Part shown: piece by piece, positions 43,331-57,071 of the stretch
Position numbering within the stretch: the stretch's first letter is position 1
Layout: the number at the start of each line of letters is the position of its first letter
The notes under the pieces: model-generated
Told to the model about the DNA's origin: nothing
Seen by the model: only the letters and a program-made list of their open reading frames with translations
Database searches by the model: none
Program-made: the position numbers and the translations under genes
DNA from: Adiantum capillus-veneris
Taxonomy: Eukaryota > Streptophyta > Polypodiopsida > Polypodiales > Pteridaceae
DNA length: 64,000 nucleotides
NCBI GenBank assembly: GCA_014529385.2
Contig: CM043962.1
Span: 47,105,098 to 47,169,097, forward strand
Direction of reading: 5' to 3'

Positions 43331-44507
43331 AGTTGGGAAGTGAAGGCCATGTGGTTAGTGGTGGAAAAAGGAAGTGGGTGTGTGGCTTAACTTGATTGCA
43401 TGAGGAGGGTCAAAAAGTCCTCTTCTATAAGAAATTTGTACGCCATTGCCAATCCTAACAATGGCGTGGCATGGTTCAACTTGTGTCTTAATTCTATGAC
43501 AAAGGCAACAAGTTCATGGTCAACGAGATTATAGAAATTGCAAGAATTTTTCTCTCTCGAGAATAATAAGTACCAAGTTGATTGATTGTACACTAAACAA
43601 AGATCTTTTATAGAATGAACGTAACTAGGTTTTTTATACTTTGAAAAAGTAGGGTTGCAAGCTTTTGGCAGTAGGGTGAGGAGGCACTCATAAAAGCTAC
43701 AATCTATTTATATACTTTAAAAACATATGCGAACTTATGAAAACTTATTTGTTTATTGGCATGCCTGAATGATCAAACTTTATGACACGGTAGTGGGCAT
43801 AAGGAATCCCTTCCTCATTGGTTTATGTCCATCCATGGTCTATGCATTATTGAACATGAATGGCCGTCCACGCTTTCAACCTATGATTATCATTACACAC
43901 CACACCAAAAAAAATCTACTATATGTCCCTACTTTGATTGAGAATGCAACATCTCAGCATACTTGATGGTGACCTCTTTTAATGCTGACATGCAATGTGA
44001 TTATGGTTGTTTAAAAGCACGTTGACTAGGCATGCACTCTGGAATGATAAATTCTCCTAAGCTAAGTTAATAGACCATAGCTAGGGATGAAGCTTTCTTG
44101 AACAACATCAATATGATCTTCGGTCATGATTGTGTATTGAAGGATTTAGCTTTAATTTGTAAACATGAATTGTTAGAATCCTTGCATCCACGTTTATGCA
44201 ATGGTTTTCTAACCAATTGCAAAATAAGTTTGACTCAATGGTGGAGCTAACAATTCTCGCAAAGGTTTTTCCTCTTCTACTCTTGAATATTCTAGTTGAT
44301 GATCCAAAGTTATGACCATGTTGGAAGCTCCTACTTCATCACCTTTGATTTGAGAATCTTGGGTAGATATAGGTGCTTGACTCTCTTGAGAAGTTGATAT
44401 CACATCAAGTTCACTGAGATCAGGTTTTTTCTTGCAAGTAAATACTACTTCTAGAGAAATGGAGAGAGGGTGAGTGAGAGAGGTAACGCTCAAATGGGAT
44501 GCAATGC

Positions 44508-44511
<4 letters not shown>
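43331..44511. other. Intergenic, no gene seen
   Basis: A minus-strand frame to 44209 has a non-repetitive, Ser/Glu-rich tail (DVISTSQESQAPISTQDS). Its N-terminal half is a translated microsatellite, so I do not call a gene. Nothing else is recognised. Confidence 0.45.
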
Positions 44512-44602
<91 letters not shown>

Positions 44603-44651
44603 GAGTGAGAGCAAGAACAACAACACAAGTGGAGAGAGAGAGAGAGAGAGA
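44512..44651. repeat. (GT)n-(GA)n compound microsatellites
   Basis: About 33 GT units pass into about 12 GA units (to 44602), then after 28 bp a further short GA run (44631-44651). The longest dinucleotide array of the window. Confidence 0.95.
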
Positions 44652-45980
44652 TGAATAAAATCCATAGAGCACAAATGTTAGGAGAGAAATAAATAGAGGG
44701 TGAGGGAGGAGCGAATGGAGAGAGAGAGAGAGGGGCAAATGGCACCTATTAGAGAGAGACAGAAAGAGAACAAATGGGGAGAGCAAGAGCCACCCTTCCC
44801 TTTTCTAGTTATAAGCAAGGGGAATTTTTAAAGCATGTGCTTCCCATACCACCGACACCCGCACATGATCAAACTTTCAAAATACTCATTTGGCTATGCA
44901 ATGCTGGAAGCTCAACTTGTTGTCTCCAAACCCCAAGAATTCCGCCACATTTTGACCATCCCATGCCCTCGAATGGCGACTTGTAAAAGTGAAAAAAAAA
45001 CCCAATTATTCACCAATGTGGTTGTCTGCCAACTTGCACTAGGCATACCTTGGTGCCTACGACTCCGATCAACGAGCTGTAAGTTTTGGCCAACTCCACA
45101 CATTGCATGCAACCTTCAAGAACCTTGGTGATCCCAAAAGTTTCTTGTCAGCCCGCCTACCAAGGTAGCCAAACTATCTTACAACTTCCCCCTTGCAAAA
45201 CATCATTGGCCCCCATAACTTGCCCATCTGAACTCTAATGGAGAATCTAAAAAGACCGGCATGCACCACAACTCAAGCTCTTTAACTCTATCCACATACA
45301 TCTAGCCTAGCTAGCCATCTGCATTTAACCAATCCATCGGGATCGCAAAGCATCCTTTTGTTCTAACTGCCATAAGTTTCCCTTTGTACCTCTGTTTGAG
45401 GAGCTGTTTGGACCGACTTGTATGAGGACCACATTTCGTGGCACAATTTCAACCCTTGGGACACCTCAATTTATCAACGTGCTTAGCCCATCATGGATCC
45501 TTTTCAACCTAGAAAATCATCATAGACATACATTTCTATGGCCCCTTAGCTACCCTAGACCCTTGAACATGCTTTAGCACCCTGGCTTACAGCTGTCTAC
45601 ATGCACAACCATGCATGTGCCCACTCCTAGCACCGACCATCTTTGGTTGCACCATCATTGCCCAACTCCCTTGTTGAAGATTCATGTTCAACCAAAACCT
45701 GGCTTATTGAACCTGAAATTGCCACCCAAAACAAACAACTAAACAAACGGGACAAACCACAGTTGTATGTACAAAATATGTACAAGGCCTCACCTCCATT
45801 GCATGTTTCCCTCTTCCGGTGGGTTGCCCAAGCCCGTGCATCACAACTTGGTCACTACCTACATCAAATACTTTGTATTGAGCACAATCATTCACCTTCA
45901 ATAGTTTCACACAATGTTGCACCCACGCATATAGCCAATGATGCATATAGAGTGTATACAAGACTCCTTCGCTACTCCAA
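44652..45980. other. Intergenic, C-rich on the plus strand, no gene seen
   Basis: Several minus- and plus-strand frames overlap, but none resembles a known family. Confidence 0.45.
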
Positions 45981-45984
45981 GCAT

Positions 45985-46600
45985 TCACATGCATCCAATC
46001 CGCTTTGAGTAGGGCATTGAAGTGCCCACCATCCTGCTCCACATGCATATCATCATTTTCAATCCACATATGTGACCCTCCCTCCCAACCATATAGATTA
46101 GGGATCCCCTCCAAAGTAGGTATCGTCCGCCAAACTCTATCTTTTCTCTAATCCTTGAATGCAAACAATCCAAAAACTTGGAAAATTTGAAGTATTGGTT
46201 GCTACTAAATGCCGTAGCAATCTTGAACTCCTTCCAACAAGCTTCAAACTGCTTCACAAAAGCTGAAAATTCTTAACTTACATCTTGATGCAACACCTTC
46301 ATCTTGCACCCGCTTTTGCAAGAGAAATCATCTTTCAAAACTGCCCAAAAATTTGAGTCGACAATTCCTTCCATGAGCTTTGATTTCCACTCTTTAGACC
46401 ATCATGCCAGATCTTCGCTCATCCGTGCATCAGCAATGGCACCATCTACAACTTCTCTGCATCTTTCACCATGTGCATCAACAGTATCCATAGCTCAAAA
46501 ACCGCTACCTAATATTTTGGCTCTTCAATCCTTGTGAAAATGGGGCCAGTGCCTTGCTCTTTGTTAGTGTGCAACTCAACCACTACACATTTCACTACAC
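45985..46600 (-). pseudogene. Possible retrotransposon gag remnant
   Basis: The minus strand reads AKIWHDGLKSGNQSSWKELS, then TQIFGQF, near 46440-46370. A further helical segment follows (FEACWKEFKIATAFSSNQYF) in the 90-aa frame 46257-45985. The first phrase has the rhythm of the gag signature A..WY..L....SW..L...F..F. Stops break it and there is no zinc knuckle nearby, so this is only a suggestion. Confidence 0.3.
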
Positions 46601-47480
46601 CATTTGTCGATTTTAAGCTTTGATTTCAGCTTTAACCAGGAGCAATCAGCATGCTCCTCAATGGGGACACAAGAAGATGGAGAAGGGGAATGGTGAACAC
46701 ACCCAAAACACACACAGTTGCCCCTATATAGCTCAAGGTATCCACAACACCCTTGTTCTCTTAAAAACACCTTCAAAAAAGAAAATTTACAATAGCACGA
46801 CCTTGCCTGCACTCCACCTAATGCACGCAAACCCGACAAGATCATTGCACAACACCCACACACCACCATGGTTCATCTCGATGCTTCCAGCACATGAAAC
46901 CACTCTATCTCACTCTCTCGCACAAATGTTGTCGATTTGGGGGGCACACATGTCCACACTAGCGACACCACGCAACACACAAGAGCGGTAGAAAGAGAGG
47001 GGGGAATGGGAAAATCGACACCAAAATGGGGTAAAGTGGGCTTAATCCCCTTTTGAAAAAAAATACGCATATAGCCTTCTAGGTGTCATCACCATGGCCA
47101 ATTTTGACAAAAACACTTACTCCTGCCTTCATAGCCACCATAAAAAGCTCTTCTCTTTTGTTGGACAGGCACACCCTCTGTCAATCACACAACGGACGAG
47201 ATACCCTGCCAACTCTTCAATTGCTCTCTCCCTTGTGAGCCGCTCCACGATGTTCCACCCACTTGCGTGGCTTCAATTCCGTGAGAACTCGAACCTTTTC
47301 CCTTTGGCATAGTCGTATGCCATCCTCATGAACCTCTTTTCCACCTCAACAAGAGATTTGTCTTTTCTCTTTTCATACTCATCCCACATTTCAACATACC
47401 CATAGCTGGTCACATGTGGGGTGTCTCTAATTCTAGCACAATAAGCCTTCATATATTCATCTTGTAAGCAAAATTATGAA
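46601..47480. other. Intergenic, no gene seen
   Basis: Frames on both strands are short and of unknown type. Confidence 0.45.
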
Positions 47481-47637
47481 GCCTAAAAAATGTTATAAAT
47501 GAATCACTTCTATGTTTTATCTTTATGGCACATTTGGGTTTTCTCATCCTGCAAGTCAAATTATAAAGCCTAAAAAATGTTTAAAACAAATCACTTCTAT
47601 ATTTGATCTTTATGGCACAATTGGGTTTTCTCATATG
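47470..47637. repeat. 87-bp tandem duplication
   Basis: aaattat.aagcctaaaaaatgtt and ctttatggcaca.ttgggttttc occur twice, with gcctaaaaaa at 47481 and 47568. The units differ at about ten positions. Confidence 0.8.
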
Positions 47638-47850
47638 CACCTTCCATACTAAATGTGCACTAAAAGCAATAGGAATCCGTACCTGCTTTGCTATGTTGGT
47701 TGCTTGACTCTTATTTTTCATATGCTTTAGAGTCCACTCATATAATTTAGGATCTAAATGTGTAAAAATTGAAGTTGGGTCCGCTAATCCCAAAAGTTGC
47801 ATCATACAAATGTCGTGACATGGGGAACTAAGGATACTGACATCAAATAT

Positions 47851-48165
47851 TCTAAGTGCATGCAAGCCATTACAAATATTAATGCCTTGTCAAGATAAAA
47901 ATTTCAGAGAGTGGCTTGCTTCTCATGTCTATTGGTATCATCTTTTTAATATAGTGTGATCGACTAAATAGACATTGAGAGTAGCTATCCAATTGGGATA
48001 GATATCTTGATACTCTAAGTGCATGCAAGCCATTACAATTATTAATTCCTCGTCAAGATAGGATTTTCAGAGAGTGGCTTGCTTCTCATGTCTATCGGTA
48101 TCATCTTTTTAATATAGTGTGATCGATTAAATAGACATTGAGAGTAGCTATCCAACTTTTGTAGA
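47851..48165. repeat. 163-bp tandem duplication
   Basis: tctaagtgcatgcaagccat starts units at 47851 and 48014. They share cagagagtggcttgcttctc and atatagtgtgatcga.taaat. About six differences. Confidence 0.85.
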
Positions 48166-50525
48166 CGTCATGAGAGAGTTGGAGGAATTTCTTACTTGAT
48201 CTCGTATTCATCACTTTGAGGATGCTTTCATCATGCGGATTGAAAGAAAATGAGACTACAAAAAAACAACTTCACATAGAATGCATGGCATGATGATTGC
48301 AATATAGGGTTTTAAAAAAAGACTTTACGTTTGCTAAGACTAGTTGCTTCTTTATGTGTGTTTATTGATTGTTTAAAGCATTCAGACTATGCTTTGAAAG
48401 TGGTGGACGAATGATTTTAAGGTGGCCATATGGTACCATTAGCATTTTAGTGATGCATGGGTCCATTGCAAGCAAGAGGGATTTGGCATATATGCAATCA
48501 AACAAATCGGTGAACTCTTTGCCCTTTGTTCATCGAATATACCAAAAGAAAGTGTCCACCAAATGAAATCAACAAAAGAGAAGTATTGTCCGTCATTAAA
48601 AAGAAAAGGATGAAAACCTTCTTGCGATTGTATCGACAAGAATTTTTTGAGCCTCTAAGTGTTCTTTGGCGGCGTGACTACATTTGGGGACATTGACCTT
48701 GATATGTATTTGAATGTGGCCCAACTAATATAGGCAAACTTCCCCACAAAAGCAGCCATATCACAAACAAGCCCTATGGTGAATACATTCAAGATGCAAA
48801 TGGTGAGCAACCAATCTGGCTAGTGTAGTTAAAAGGCCAAATATCTTTCGAGTAAGTGATGGATGTAGGTAAATGCATTCAAGCTCAAAACAAAAACACG
48901 ACTTCATTAGGGTATGTGATGCTTTTCATCATCTATGAAACTTTTCAAGAACTAGTAGTCCCTCAGTAACCAGTAATCATACGATAGTGAGCTTTCCATT
49001 TTTTAAAGAGATTTCAGCGAAAAAAACTCCCCATAATCAGAGCATCACATTCGATCACAAATCTGTCCAATTAGCCATAGTTATACATACCAAGATTACT
49101 ATTTACTCAAGTTTATCACAATCATTTTAACCAAACTAGCCTAGCCCTATCTTAACAGCTAGATAAGTGACGAACACCACCAGATCAGATAAATAACCTG
49201 TAGACTTGGAGAAGATGATGACTCCACCATATTTTTCTCCATACTTTTAGGCATGTTGCAGTCTCAACAGCTTACAAGTTTGAAAGCACAAGCTGAAATC
49301 ATAGAACAAAGATGTTAAGTGAGTGTAGTACTCACCTATTGCAAATCAATGAGGGTTTTGATAGAGGTCGATGCGCCACCGTAGAAGATGGGACTCGAAA
49401 TTTGCAAGAATTTTGCAATCGAGGTAGCTCTTAAAGCCCATGTCTCTTGGGATTTCATTAGCACAAGATCCGGTAGAGCATAGTGTGTGTCGAGCTGTGA
49501 GCATTGCAGCCGCGTATTTGTGAACACTCTATGCACATGCAGAGGGTAGCGTACGACAGAGCAAATGTACGAGCAGTTTTAAAGTTTGCAAAAGGTTAAT
49601 AAGTAGACATGCTATACATGTGTTCATAAGGTAAGGCAATATTAGGGTTTATAGGCTACAAATAAAAACTAGCTTGAATGATTTAAAAAGAGGCTAGTAG
49701 TGAAATTATGAGGACCAGTACTTTTGTAGCAGTAGCCAGTTTGAACATACCATACTATTTTTGCTAATTCAATGCGCGACACAAAAAATTCTTATGAGGT
49801 ATAGTCTCCAACTCTGGATGGTCGCAGACGAAAAAAATACTCATAGTACCGACATTTCAAAAGAGACTATTATAGGTAGGATGGTCAGTTGGGTAAGTTT
49901 CTAGGAGAAACATATATCAAGAAAACAAAGGTGAGTTAAAGTGTTACGGGACCCAATAAGAGTTGGCAAGTAGAGTGGGCCTTTTGTACGGATAGTCACT
50001 GGGTAGAGGTTGCTATGTGGGTCTATATAAGACAGACGTATTAAACGTCAGAGCCTCACTGTAAAAGACTTGAGAAATTTTTAAGAGTTTAAAGCCAACA
50101 GTTTCCAAGTTTCTTCAATAACTTGTCTTAAGATGTGTCTTATACTTCATCAGTTATGACTTATAGTCAAGATCAGGTATTAGCAATAACCATTGCTCAT
50201 GTGCAAGCAGTCGAGTGAGTCCATCAGGAGAAACATCATACTTCGTTATGAGTGTCTTCTATTCCCTCTATTAGGAACATCAGTTATGTAGATGAAATGG
50301 AGGACATATCAAAATAGAGTGACACGGGTGACCCTTTGGGGTCGAGAACACTTCAGGAACAATATCCGTCTGGCGATGGTAAAGGAAGCCCTGGGCTTAG
50401 GGCCATAGTATTATTATGTGGAACATTTAATGAAGCGTAGATTTTTTGAGCGATTATATTTGCTAGCACAGTTTTTACCACATCGTAAGATATTTTTGTA
50501 TTGTAATTTTGGCATATCCCTAAGA
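48166..50525. other. Intergenic, no gene seen; one TATA-like site
   Basis: No protein family recognised. At 50022-50033 tctatataagac has a good plant TATA form, followed about 30 bp on by cctcactgtaaaag. It could be the promoter of an LTR or other transcription unit, but no gene or second LTR copy is visible. Confidence 0.4.
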
Positions 50526-50647
50526 GGATATTTTAGCCAACCGTATCTTACCTTTGGCTGAGCGTCCAAACATGTGTTATTATTGTGGATATTTTAGCCA
50601 ACCGTATCTTACCTTTGGCTGAGCGTCCAAACATGTGTTATTATTGT
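50526..50647. repeat. 61-bp perfect tandem duplication
   Basis: ggatattttagccaaccgta starts units at 50526 and 50587. Both are 61 bp and apparently identical, ending ttattattgt. Confidence 0.9.
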
Positions 50648-50781
50648 GACAACTGCTTATGTGATCATGTAATGGATGGGTTAATTGAGATGTAAAGGTG
50701 AAGAAAAAAAAGGTTTATTAAATCTAATCCATGCTCTTTCTATCCAATTTATGTAGTGAAGCATGAGAAAGGACTCGTGTA

Positions 50782-50784
<3 letters not shown>

Positions 50785-50838
<54 letters not shown>
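50785..50838. repeat. (GT)n microsatellite
   Basis: About 26 uninterrupted GT units. Confidence 0.95.
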
Positions 50839-50839
<1 letters not shown>

Positions 50840-53470
50840 GTTCTTGCTCTCTCTCTTCACCTTGCAGTAACAACATGGACGGTGTACCACCATTGATAGT
50901 TGACCCCTCCGCTACTACTCCGTGTTCTGCTACTAGAAGCACCCCAACAACAACCGAACTTGTGGGAATAACCACCCACATGGTCTTTACACTTCCAAGA
51001 AGCAAAGTAATTCCATTGGCAGACTTGGAATATCTTTCAATTAATGAAGCCGATGCACAAGATAGATCAAAATTGTAGCAAGCGACATGGATAGGTTGTA
51101 TTATACTCTCAATGCACTCTTTGATGTTTTCACTCAACATCATTTTCTCAAGATGAATACATGTGTATTATTGTATGGATGAGAAGACATGCTAAGGTGT
51201 ATCATTGAGTTGATGTATGGCTAAGTCTTTATGTGGTAGTGATTTCAAAGATGTTGTATGCTTGGTATGGTCCCTGGTAGTTTATTTTGGTCGATAATTT
51301 TGATGCAACAATATGGACAATATACAAATTATTTTCTATAGTGGTTGTTGTTTCTTGCATCTTAGCTCCATCATGGTTTCCTCTCTATTCTATATTATAG
51401 GGCATTGTTCTCTCTACGGTGCTTCTCCTTCTAGTTAGCTCACACAAGATCTCAAAGTTACATTCTCTCTATAGATAGGTCCTCTTATTCCATTTCACAA
51501 CATTCCTCTTCATACTCCCTAGGGACAAAAAGCAGAATTATGATGGGAAATATGCAGGCCACCCATATAAACTCAAGGAAAACACCTTGGACTTCCTCAT
51601 CGAGGCGGCATGGAGGACTCCATTTCCAAAGCATACCAAACTTCACCTCCATGGCAGGACGGACTCCCTCTTTGAGGCATGTCAAACTTTCTCTCCGAGG
51701 CATGGTGGACTCCCTCTGCAAAGCATGTCGGACCTCCTCCCTAAGGTTTGATTTCCTCTCTGTTTACATGACAAATGCCCTCTCCAAGACATGCCACAGA
51801 CTTCCTCTCCGCTCCCTCTTTGAAGCATGTTGGACTTCCTCTCCATGGTAGGATGGACTTCCTCTCCTAGGAATGTCAAGCATCCTCTCCAAGGATTCTA
51901 GATACCCCAACAAAGGCATGGGCAAGACTCTAGAGTAGTTTCTAGTCAACATTCTAGGCTAGATTTGAACCAGGAGATAAACTTCAAAAGGGGACCTTCA
52001 ATCAGTCACATCCTTGGCAATCGATCAACTGTAAAGGAGTTCCTCTTCATGATTCTACCTTCTACACATTGGACATACTCTAGGGGGTTTTGTCCCCCTA
52101 GGGAGCCAATCTAAATGCAGATAGGGCCACAAAGAAGACCTTTTCTTTGTAGCCTTGACGATGGGTACCACTACCCTACAACAAGGGTACCCCACCTTGT
52201 AGTGATAGAAATATTTCCTAGATTTCTCTTCTCTAACACATGGTTGTGGAGCGCTAGGTTGTGTGCAAGTGAGTGGTAGGTAAGTCTCCACCTAGGCCTA
52301 TCGAACACTCTTCCCTTCCTAGGATTTTTCCAACCTTCTCTTGTATATATATCCTCTCCCATGTCTCATTTACTTTACCTAGTAGTATATACCCTACACT
52401 ACATTAAAGATTACCATTTTTGAAGCACCTTGCAATCACCTTGAGCATAGAGTACTTTGAAGTGATAGAGAGCATAGCATTCCCTCATATGTGTTACCTC
52501 GTACCTTAAACAATGTTTTCTTGGGGCTGAGAGTGTCGCTAAGGCACACATTGTAATTAAAGCATTGTAAATAGTACTAGTGGTTCTTGACTCTCTTTTG
52601 TGCGGTGTCTCTCTATATCTATGTCTAGATGGTGGTCCTTGTCTTTAGTTTCCAAGACTTCTTGTGCATGTTGCACTCAAAGCATGCCCTTTTTATGTTG
52701 GGATTATAGAGAGAGACAGAGAGAGAGAGAGAGAGAGTTTAAACTATTAACAATATACATAACACACGAGACATTCTACAAAGACCTTGGCCTACAGTTG
52801 TAGTACAAAATAATTTATTCCTTTAGACAGTACATCCAAAAAATACATCTCAGTTTACAGGCCATAAAAAGGTAAGATGGTCCTGTTTTAGTTCGACATT
52901 TAATAGTATAGCACTTCATCTTCTCACTTAGCAGCCAAGGAAAGGGCACCCTTACCTGCATCCACAGTAAGAAAACAAACTTTTTGTTAGCTTTCAAACA
53001 GCATTGTAGGTAACTTTGGTGACCCAGTTGTCATCCATGTCACCAAGGTACCAAAAAGAAAAAAATCGTGTTGCTAGAGTTATAGTGACATGTAACAATG
53101 AGTTCCATAAACTAGAACCCTTCGTTTGTTTTTATAAAAAAACAAAATTGAAAAAACTTGGAAAAAACTTGAAAAACACCCCACGGCATAGTATTTAGTT
53201 CAAGTCAAACTCTTTTCCACTCGTACCTTCCATTAAAGTGAAGTTTAAAACCAGAACAAAGTTCATGCTACAACAATATTCTTTTATGCTACTATGAAGT
53301 CAAGCCTCAATTTAGTTCAGTCCAACATAATTTATCTACTGCAAGAACAGCTATCAGCCCCACAAGCATTCTCGCCATCTTACATTTTCATTAGAAAGCA
53401 TATTTCAGTAAGTATAGGCAATATTGAACTCACAGTACATTTGAACTATCCTCAATCTGCAAAAAGTCAT
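50839..53470. other. Intergenic, no gene seen; degenerate short repeats 51590-51890
   Basis: A short frame 50875-51078 (MDGVPPLIVDPSATTPCSAT at the start) follows the GT run but matches nothing I know. At 51590-51890 the phrases aggcatg..gactccctct and atgtcggacctcctcc recur irregularly about every 30 bp, roughly nine times. A (GA)n run lies at 52708-52738. Confidence 0.5.
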
Positions 53471-53474
53471 CATC

Positions 53475-54110
53475 AGAGTTATTAGTTGGCAAAAAAATCT
53501 TTTGAGGGCCAACCTATTCATAGTCCAGTTATGCCATCCATCAAGCCTAAAACGAGCTATATAGACCAGATACCACAGAGAGAAAATGATGTAAAAACCA
53601 GATACAAAGGCTACACAATCCACTATCTAAGGCCAAAAAGAGCCCATATATACCATATTATTCAAATTCCAATCCCCAAACCAAACCTTAAACTAATCTG
53701 TGATTTTACTACAGTCTGTAGTTGGTACACTCATTTAAAATGAATATTCAACAACAAGTAATACCATTAGTGCTCCGAAAACCATCAAAATAAGAGTTAG
53801 TCGAGGGCCAACCAGTCCATTGTCCAGCTAGGCCATACATCAGGCCTAAAACAAGCCATATAGACCACATACCTCAGAGAGAGAAAAAATGATGTAAAAG
53901 CCAGATACAAAGGCTACGCAATCCTTTATCTAAGGCCAAAAAGAGCCCATATATACCATATTATTCAAATTCCAATCCCAAAACCAAACCTTAAACTAAT
54001 ATGTGATTTTAAAACAATATAAAGCTGGTACACTCATTTAAAATGAGTACTCAACAACAAGTAATACCACAAAACCATTAAGATAAGAGTTAGTCGTGAG
54101 CAGTCCATTG
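53475..54110. repeat. ~299-bp tandem duplication
   Basis: gagggccaacc starts at 53504 and 53803. Long shared blocks include ggctac.caatcc.ctatctaa, agagcccatatataccatat and tcatttaaaatga. A third unit begins near 54084 but stops after about 30 bp. Copies differ by scattered substitutions and small gaps. Confidence 0.85.
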
Positions 54111-55563
54111 TAATAGTAGCATTAGTATGCCGACCGGCTTTACTTTAGAGTTCTATAAAATTCCAGGCAGACAAAGGAACCCGTACAAGCCAGATTGAGA
54201 GAGTACAAATATAGGTATATGGTTACGGAAATCCAAAGAACTTAGACATAAGGCCAAGCTATACCTTATACCAAGGCCGAATACGGCTTGTATAATTCAG
54301 ATAGTGCAGTTTTGAGTACTTAAGATAGGGATTCAAGCAATTCTATAAGTTTCCATAGTAAATATCTGGTAAAATCAAAGAAAAGGAATTGACAACATCA
54401 AGGACCAGCAGGGGACAGTAAGGAATACCCCATACGATTGAACTGCAAGGAACCGATCAATAGTTCCACTATAAACTCATAGTACAACATCATACCTTAT
54501 TCCAGCCAACATTTTAATGGCCAGTCCACCTTACACATCATCCAACTGCAAAACAAAGATTAGAGTCAAGGGTCGGCATCCCAAAAAAAACCCCACTTGG
54601 CATTCTAAGAGAGAGGGGCATTGCCAGGCCTTATTATCGACTAGGATGTGTTGTAATACAGCCCGAAAACAGATCCTCTCTCATTCCTCATTAGCTTAGA
54701 ACTCAAGAACGTATCATTAATGAGTATCGCCTATTTTTGTCTAGAAAAGTGTAATCGACCGCATTGGATTACCCAGCATTATTCCAATAGTTCATTTCCA
54801 ATATACCATACCACACCAGACCATATTCAAAAGACCATAAATCAATACAGACAGTGCACAGTACCTCTGTAGATTCGGCATGAGTCTTTTTGTTGGGGGC
54901 CATCTCAATAATTATTGTAGAGTTGAAGCCTTTACACACAACCGATGTAGCGAATGCAAAAAAAAGAATAGAAGTACCTCTTGTTGAATGAAAGCTAAGT
55001 GAGGATCAAGCTCACCTTATAAAGTGTTGCCAACACCTCGCATGTTCTTTCAGCTGGCCGTAGAGCCCACTCTGAAGAAGATTGATCAAGGCAAGTTGCA
55101 TTCGATTCACCTACCATCAGTGCCCAGGTTGTGTGGCGGTTTCAGTTGCATGGGTCACCAATATAGAGAGCGGTGGTTGAAGTCTACATGCACCCATAGA
55201 GGACGTGCTACCTCTCTGTCACGCCGAATAGCGCGCAAATGATTAGCCTAAAAAAATGAGTCTTTCAGAATCCATGTGCCGCCCAAAATCCCTTTTAGGC
55301 ATTCACTTGGAATCACATGCCCTCAATACATGTAAACCTCATGCCACATGGTAAGCCAAAGTGTTTTTTCAGTTACCACCATGTTAGTGATAATCTTTAT
55401 CCCAATCATTGGATGAAAGCATGGCACTTCCCTATTTGATGATTCAAGATATAACAAAAAGCAAAGAAATGTTAATTAAATGTTTGAATGGGGCCAAATT
55501 AAGCCAAAAAGTTATAATGTGGTAGATCCAATGCACAGTTAGATCCAGTATAGAAAAAGAGAG

Positions 55564-55601
<38 letters not shown>

Positions 55602-55712
55602 GTATTAAAGTCTCTAAAAATCCAAGATGGGCCAAGACCAAACCATACATCAAATAGTACATCTCTTCATCTAGATGAGATAAAAATTAAACTTAATAAA
55701 AATAATGGATAG
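54111..55712. other. Intergenic, no gene seen
   Basis: A 72-aa frame at 55024-55242 is not recognised. A (GA)n run at about 55565-55600 is the only structure. Confidence 0.5.
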
Positions 55713-55917
55713 TGTTAAAGCTATACAATCTCAAGTGAATGGCCCAATGTGATCCCAATATTTATTTTGGCTTTAGGTGTTTATTTTACTTATTTGTCAA
55801 AGTCTTGGGTTGGGAATTTACTGACGGAGGTACTAACGGGTCCCCCAAGCTAGTATAAAAGCAACATCTAGTCCCCATTATATAATAACTAATACATTGC
55901 CCAATCGGTTGGTTCAA

Positions 55918-55990
<73 letters not shown>

Positions 55991-56013
55991 CTTTCAAATC
56001 GTCAACTTTGACA
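55713..56013 (+). repeat. 5' LTR of TRIM F
   Basis: tgttaaagctatacaatctc to actttgaca. A likely TATA box is gtataaaagc (about 55852), about 70 bp before the CT run, so that run may lie in the transcribed R/U5 part. Confidence 0.85.
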
Positions 56014-56025
56014 TGGTATCAAAGC
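56014..56025 (+). promoter_or_regulatory. Primer-binding site of TRIM F
   Basis: tggtatcaaagc, one mismatch from the plant tRNA-iMet primer site (tggtatcagagc), directly after the LTR. Confidence 0.85.
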
Positions 56026-56445
56026 ACAATGAAGAGTAGCAGCACATGGCAGAGACCGTAGGAGCTTGCATTTTGTGCCCTCGAGGGACAAGTGGCATCG
56101 GCGCTTTTGTCCTTGGAGCATTTTTGGAATAGGTTGCCAAGGGGCCTTGCCAAATGCATTCCAAAACGCTAGTATCAAAGGGTCCTTGACTAGTAGCTCT
56201 ATCTAGCGCTATGTGTGGCTTTCAGTAGCGGTAACTGTGAATGGAGATTCTTGGACATAGTGTGGTCTACAATTTAATTTTCTATGAGGCAACTGGTGCT
56301 CAAGATGAAATTCTTCCTCAAGTAAAAAGTTGGTGGAAGCATAACTAGGTTTATCTAATGGAGTGTATAGCTACTGGGGTGTCCATGCTAGCTTCTACAT
56401 CAACTTGGTCTTCCTACATATATCCACTATGAGCTAGAAAGAGGG

Positions 56446-56652
56446 TGCTAACGTTATAGCATCTCAAGTGAATGGCCCAATGTGATCCCAATATTTATTT
56501 TGGCTTTAGGTATTTATTTTACTTATTTGTTGAAGTCTTGCATAGGGCAATTAACTGAGGGAAGTACTTAAGGGCCCCCATGCTAGTATATAAGAAACAC
56601 CTAGTCCCCCATTGTATAACAACTAATTCATTGCCTAGTTGGTTGGGTTCAA

Positions 56653-56709
<57 letters not shown>

Positions 56710-56752
56710 CTCCCCTCCCATTCCTCTACACTTTGCATCGTTGACTTTGACA
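56446..56752 (+). repeat. 3' LTR of TRIM F
   Basis: tgctaacgttatagcatctc to actttgaca. It carries gtatataaga in place of gtataaaagc. Confidence 0.85.
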
Positions 56753-56817
56753 AATAGTTATAAGATCACATAGGATACAACCATTTTGTTTTTGAGCCTA
56801 CAAAATCTACATGTAAC

Positions 56818-56950
56818 ATAAGCATTGAAGCATGACTCTTGGTTGGATTTTCATTCCATAGCCAAGAGTGTTGGTGTAGGCTCTCCACTTCTCAACAAAC
56901 TTGGAAAAGGAGATGGAGCTCTTGCATTTTGCACTCCACACAATGAAAGA

Positions 56951-56983
<33 letters not shown>

Positions 56984-57008
56984 AGAGTATACCCCCCCTC
57001 TCATGCTT

Positions 57009-57071
<63 letters not shown>

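Larger units (their letters stand above)
55708..56757 (+). mobile_element. TRIM element F (1.04 kb) with near-perfect TSD
   Basis: Direct repeats at 55713-56013 (301 bp) and 56446-56752 (307 bp) share ctcaagtgaatggcccaatg, cccaatatttattttggctt and gttgactttgaca-type ends (TG...CA). A primer site tggtatcaaagc (56014-56025) follows the first, and a purine tract gagctagaaagaggg (56431-56445) precedes the second. The interior is only 432 bp with no frame. Flanks are gatag (55708-55712) and aatag (56753-56757), a 5-bp duplication with one transition. Size and layout define a terminal-repeat retrotransposon in miniature. Both LTRs contain a (CT)n run (55919-55988 and 56656-56706). Their divergence is appreciable, so the insertion is old. 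Confidence 0.85.

Noticed and set aside
50022-50100. Pararetrovirus-like promoter (tctatataagac followed by a leader-like stretch)
   Set aside because: Only a TATA box fits. No movement, coat or RT protein of that type is present nearby, so an integrated virus is not supported.
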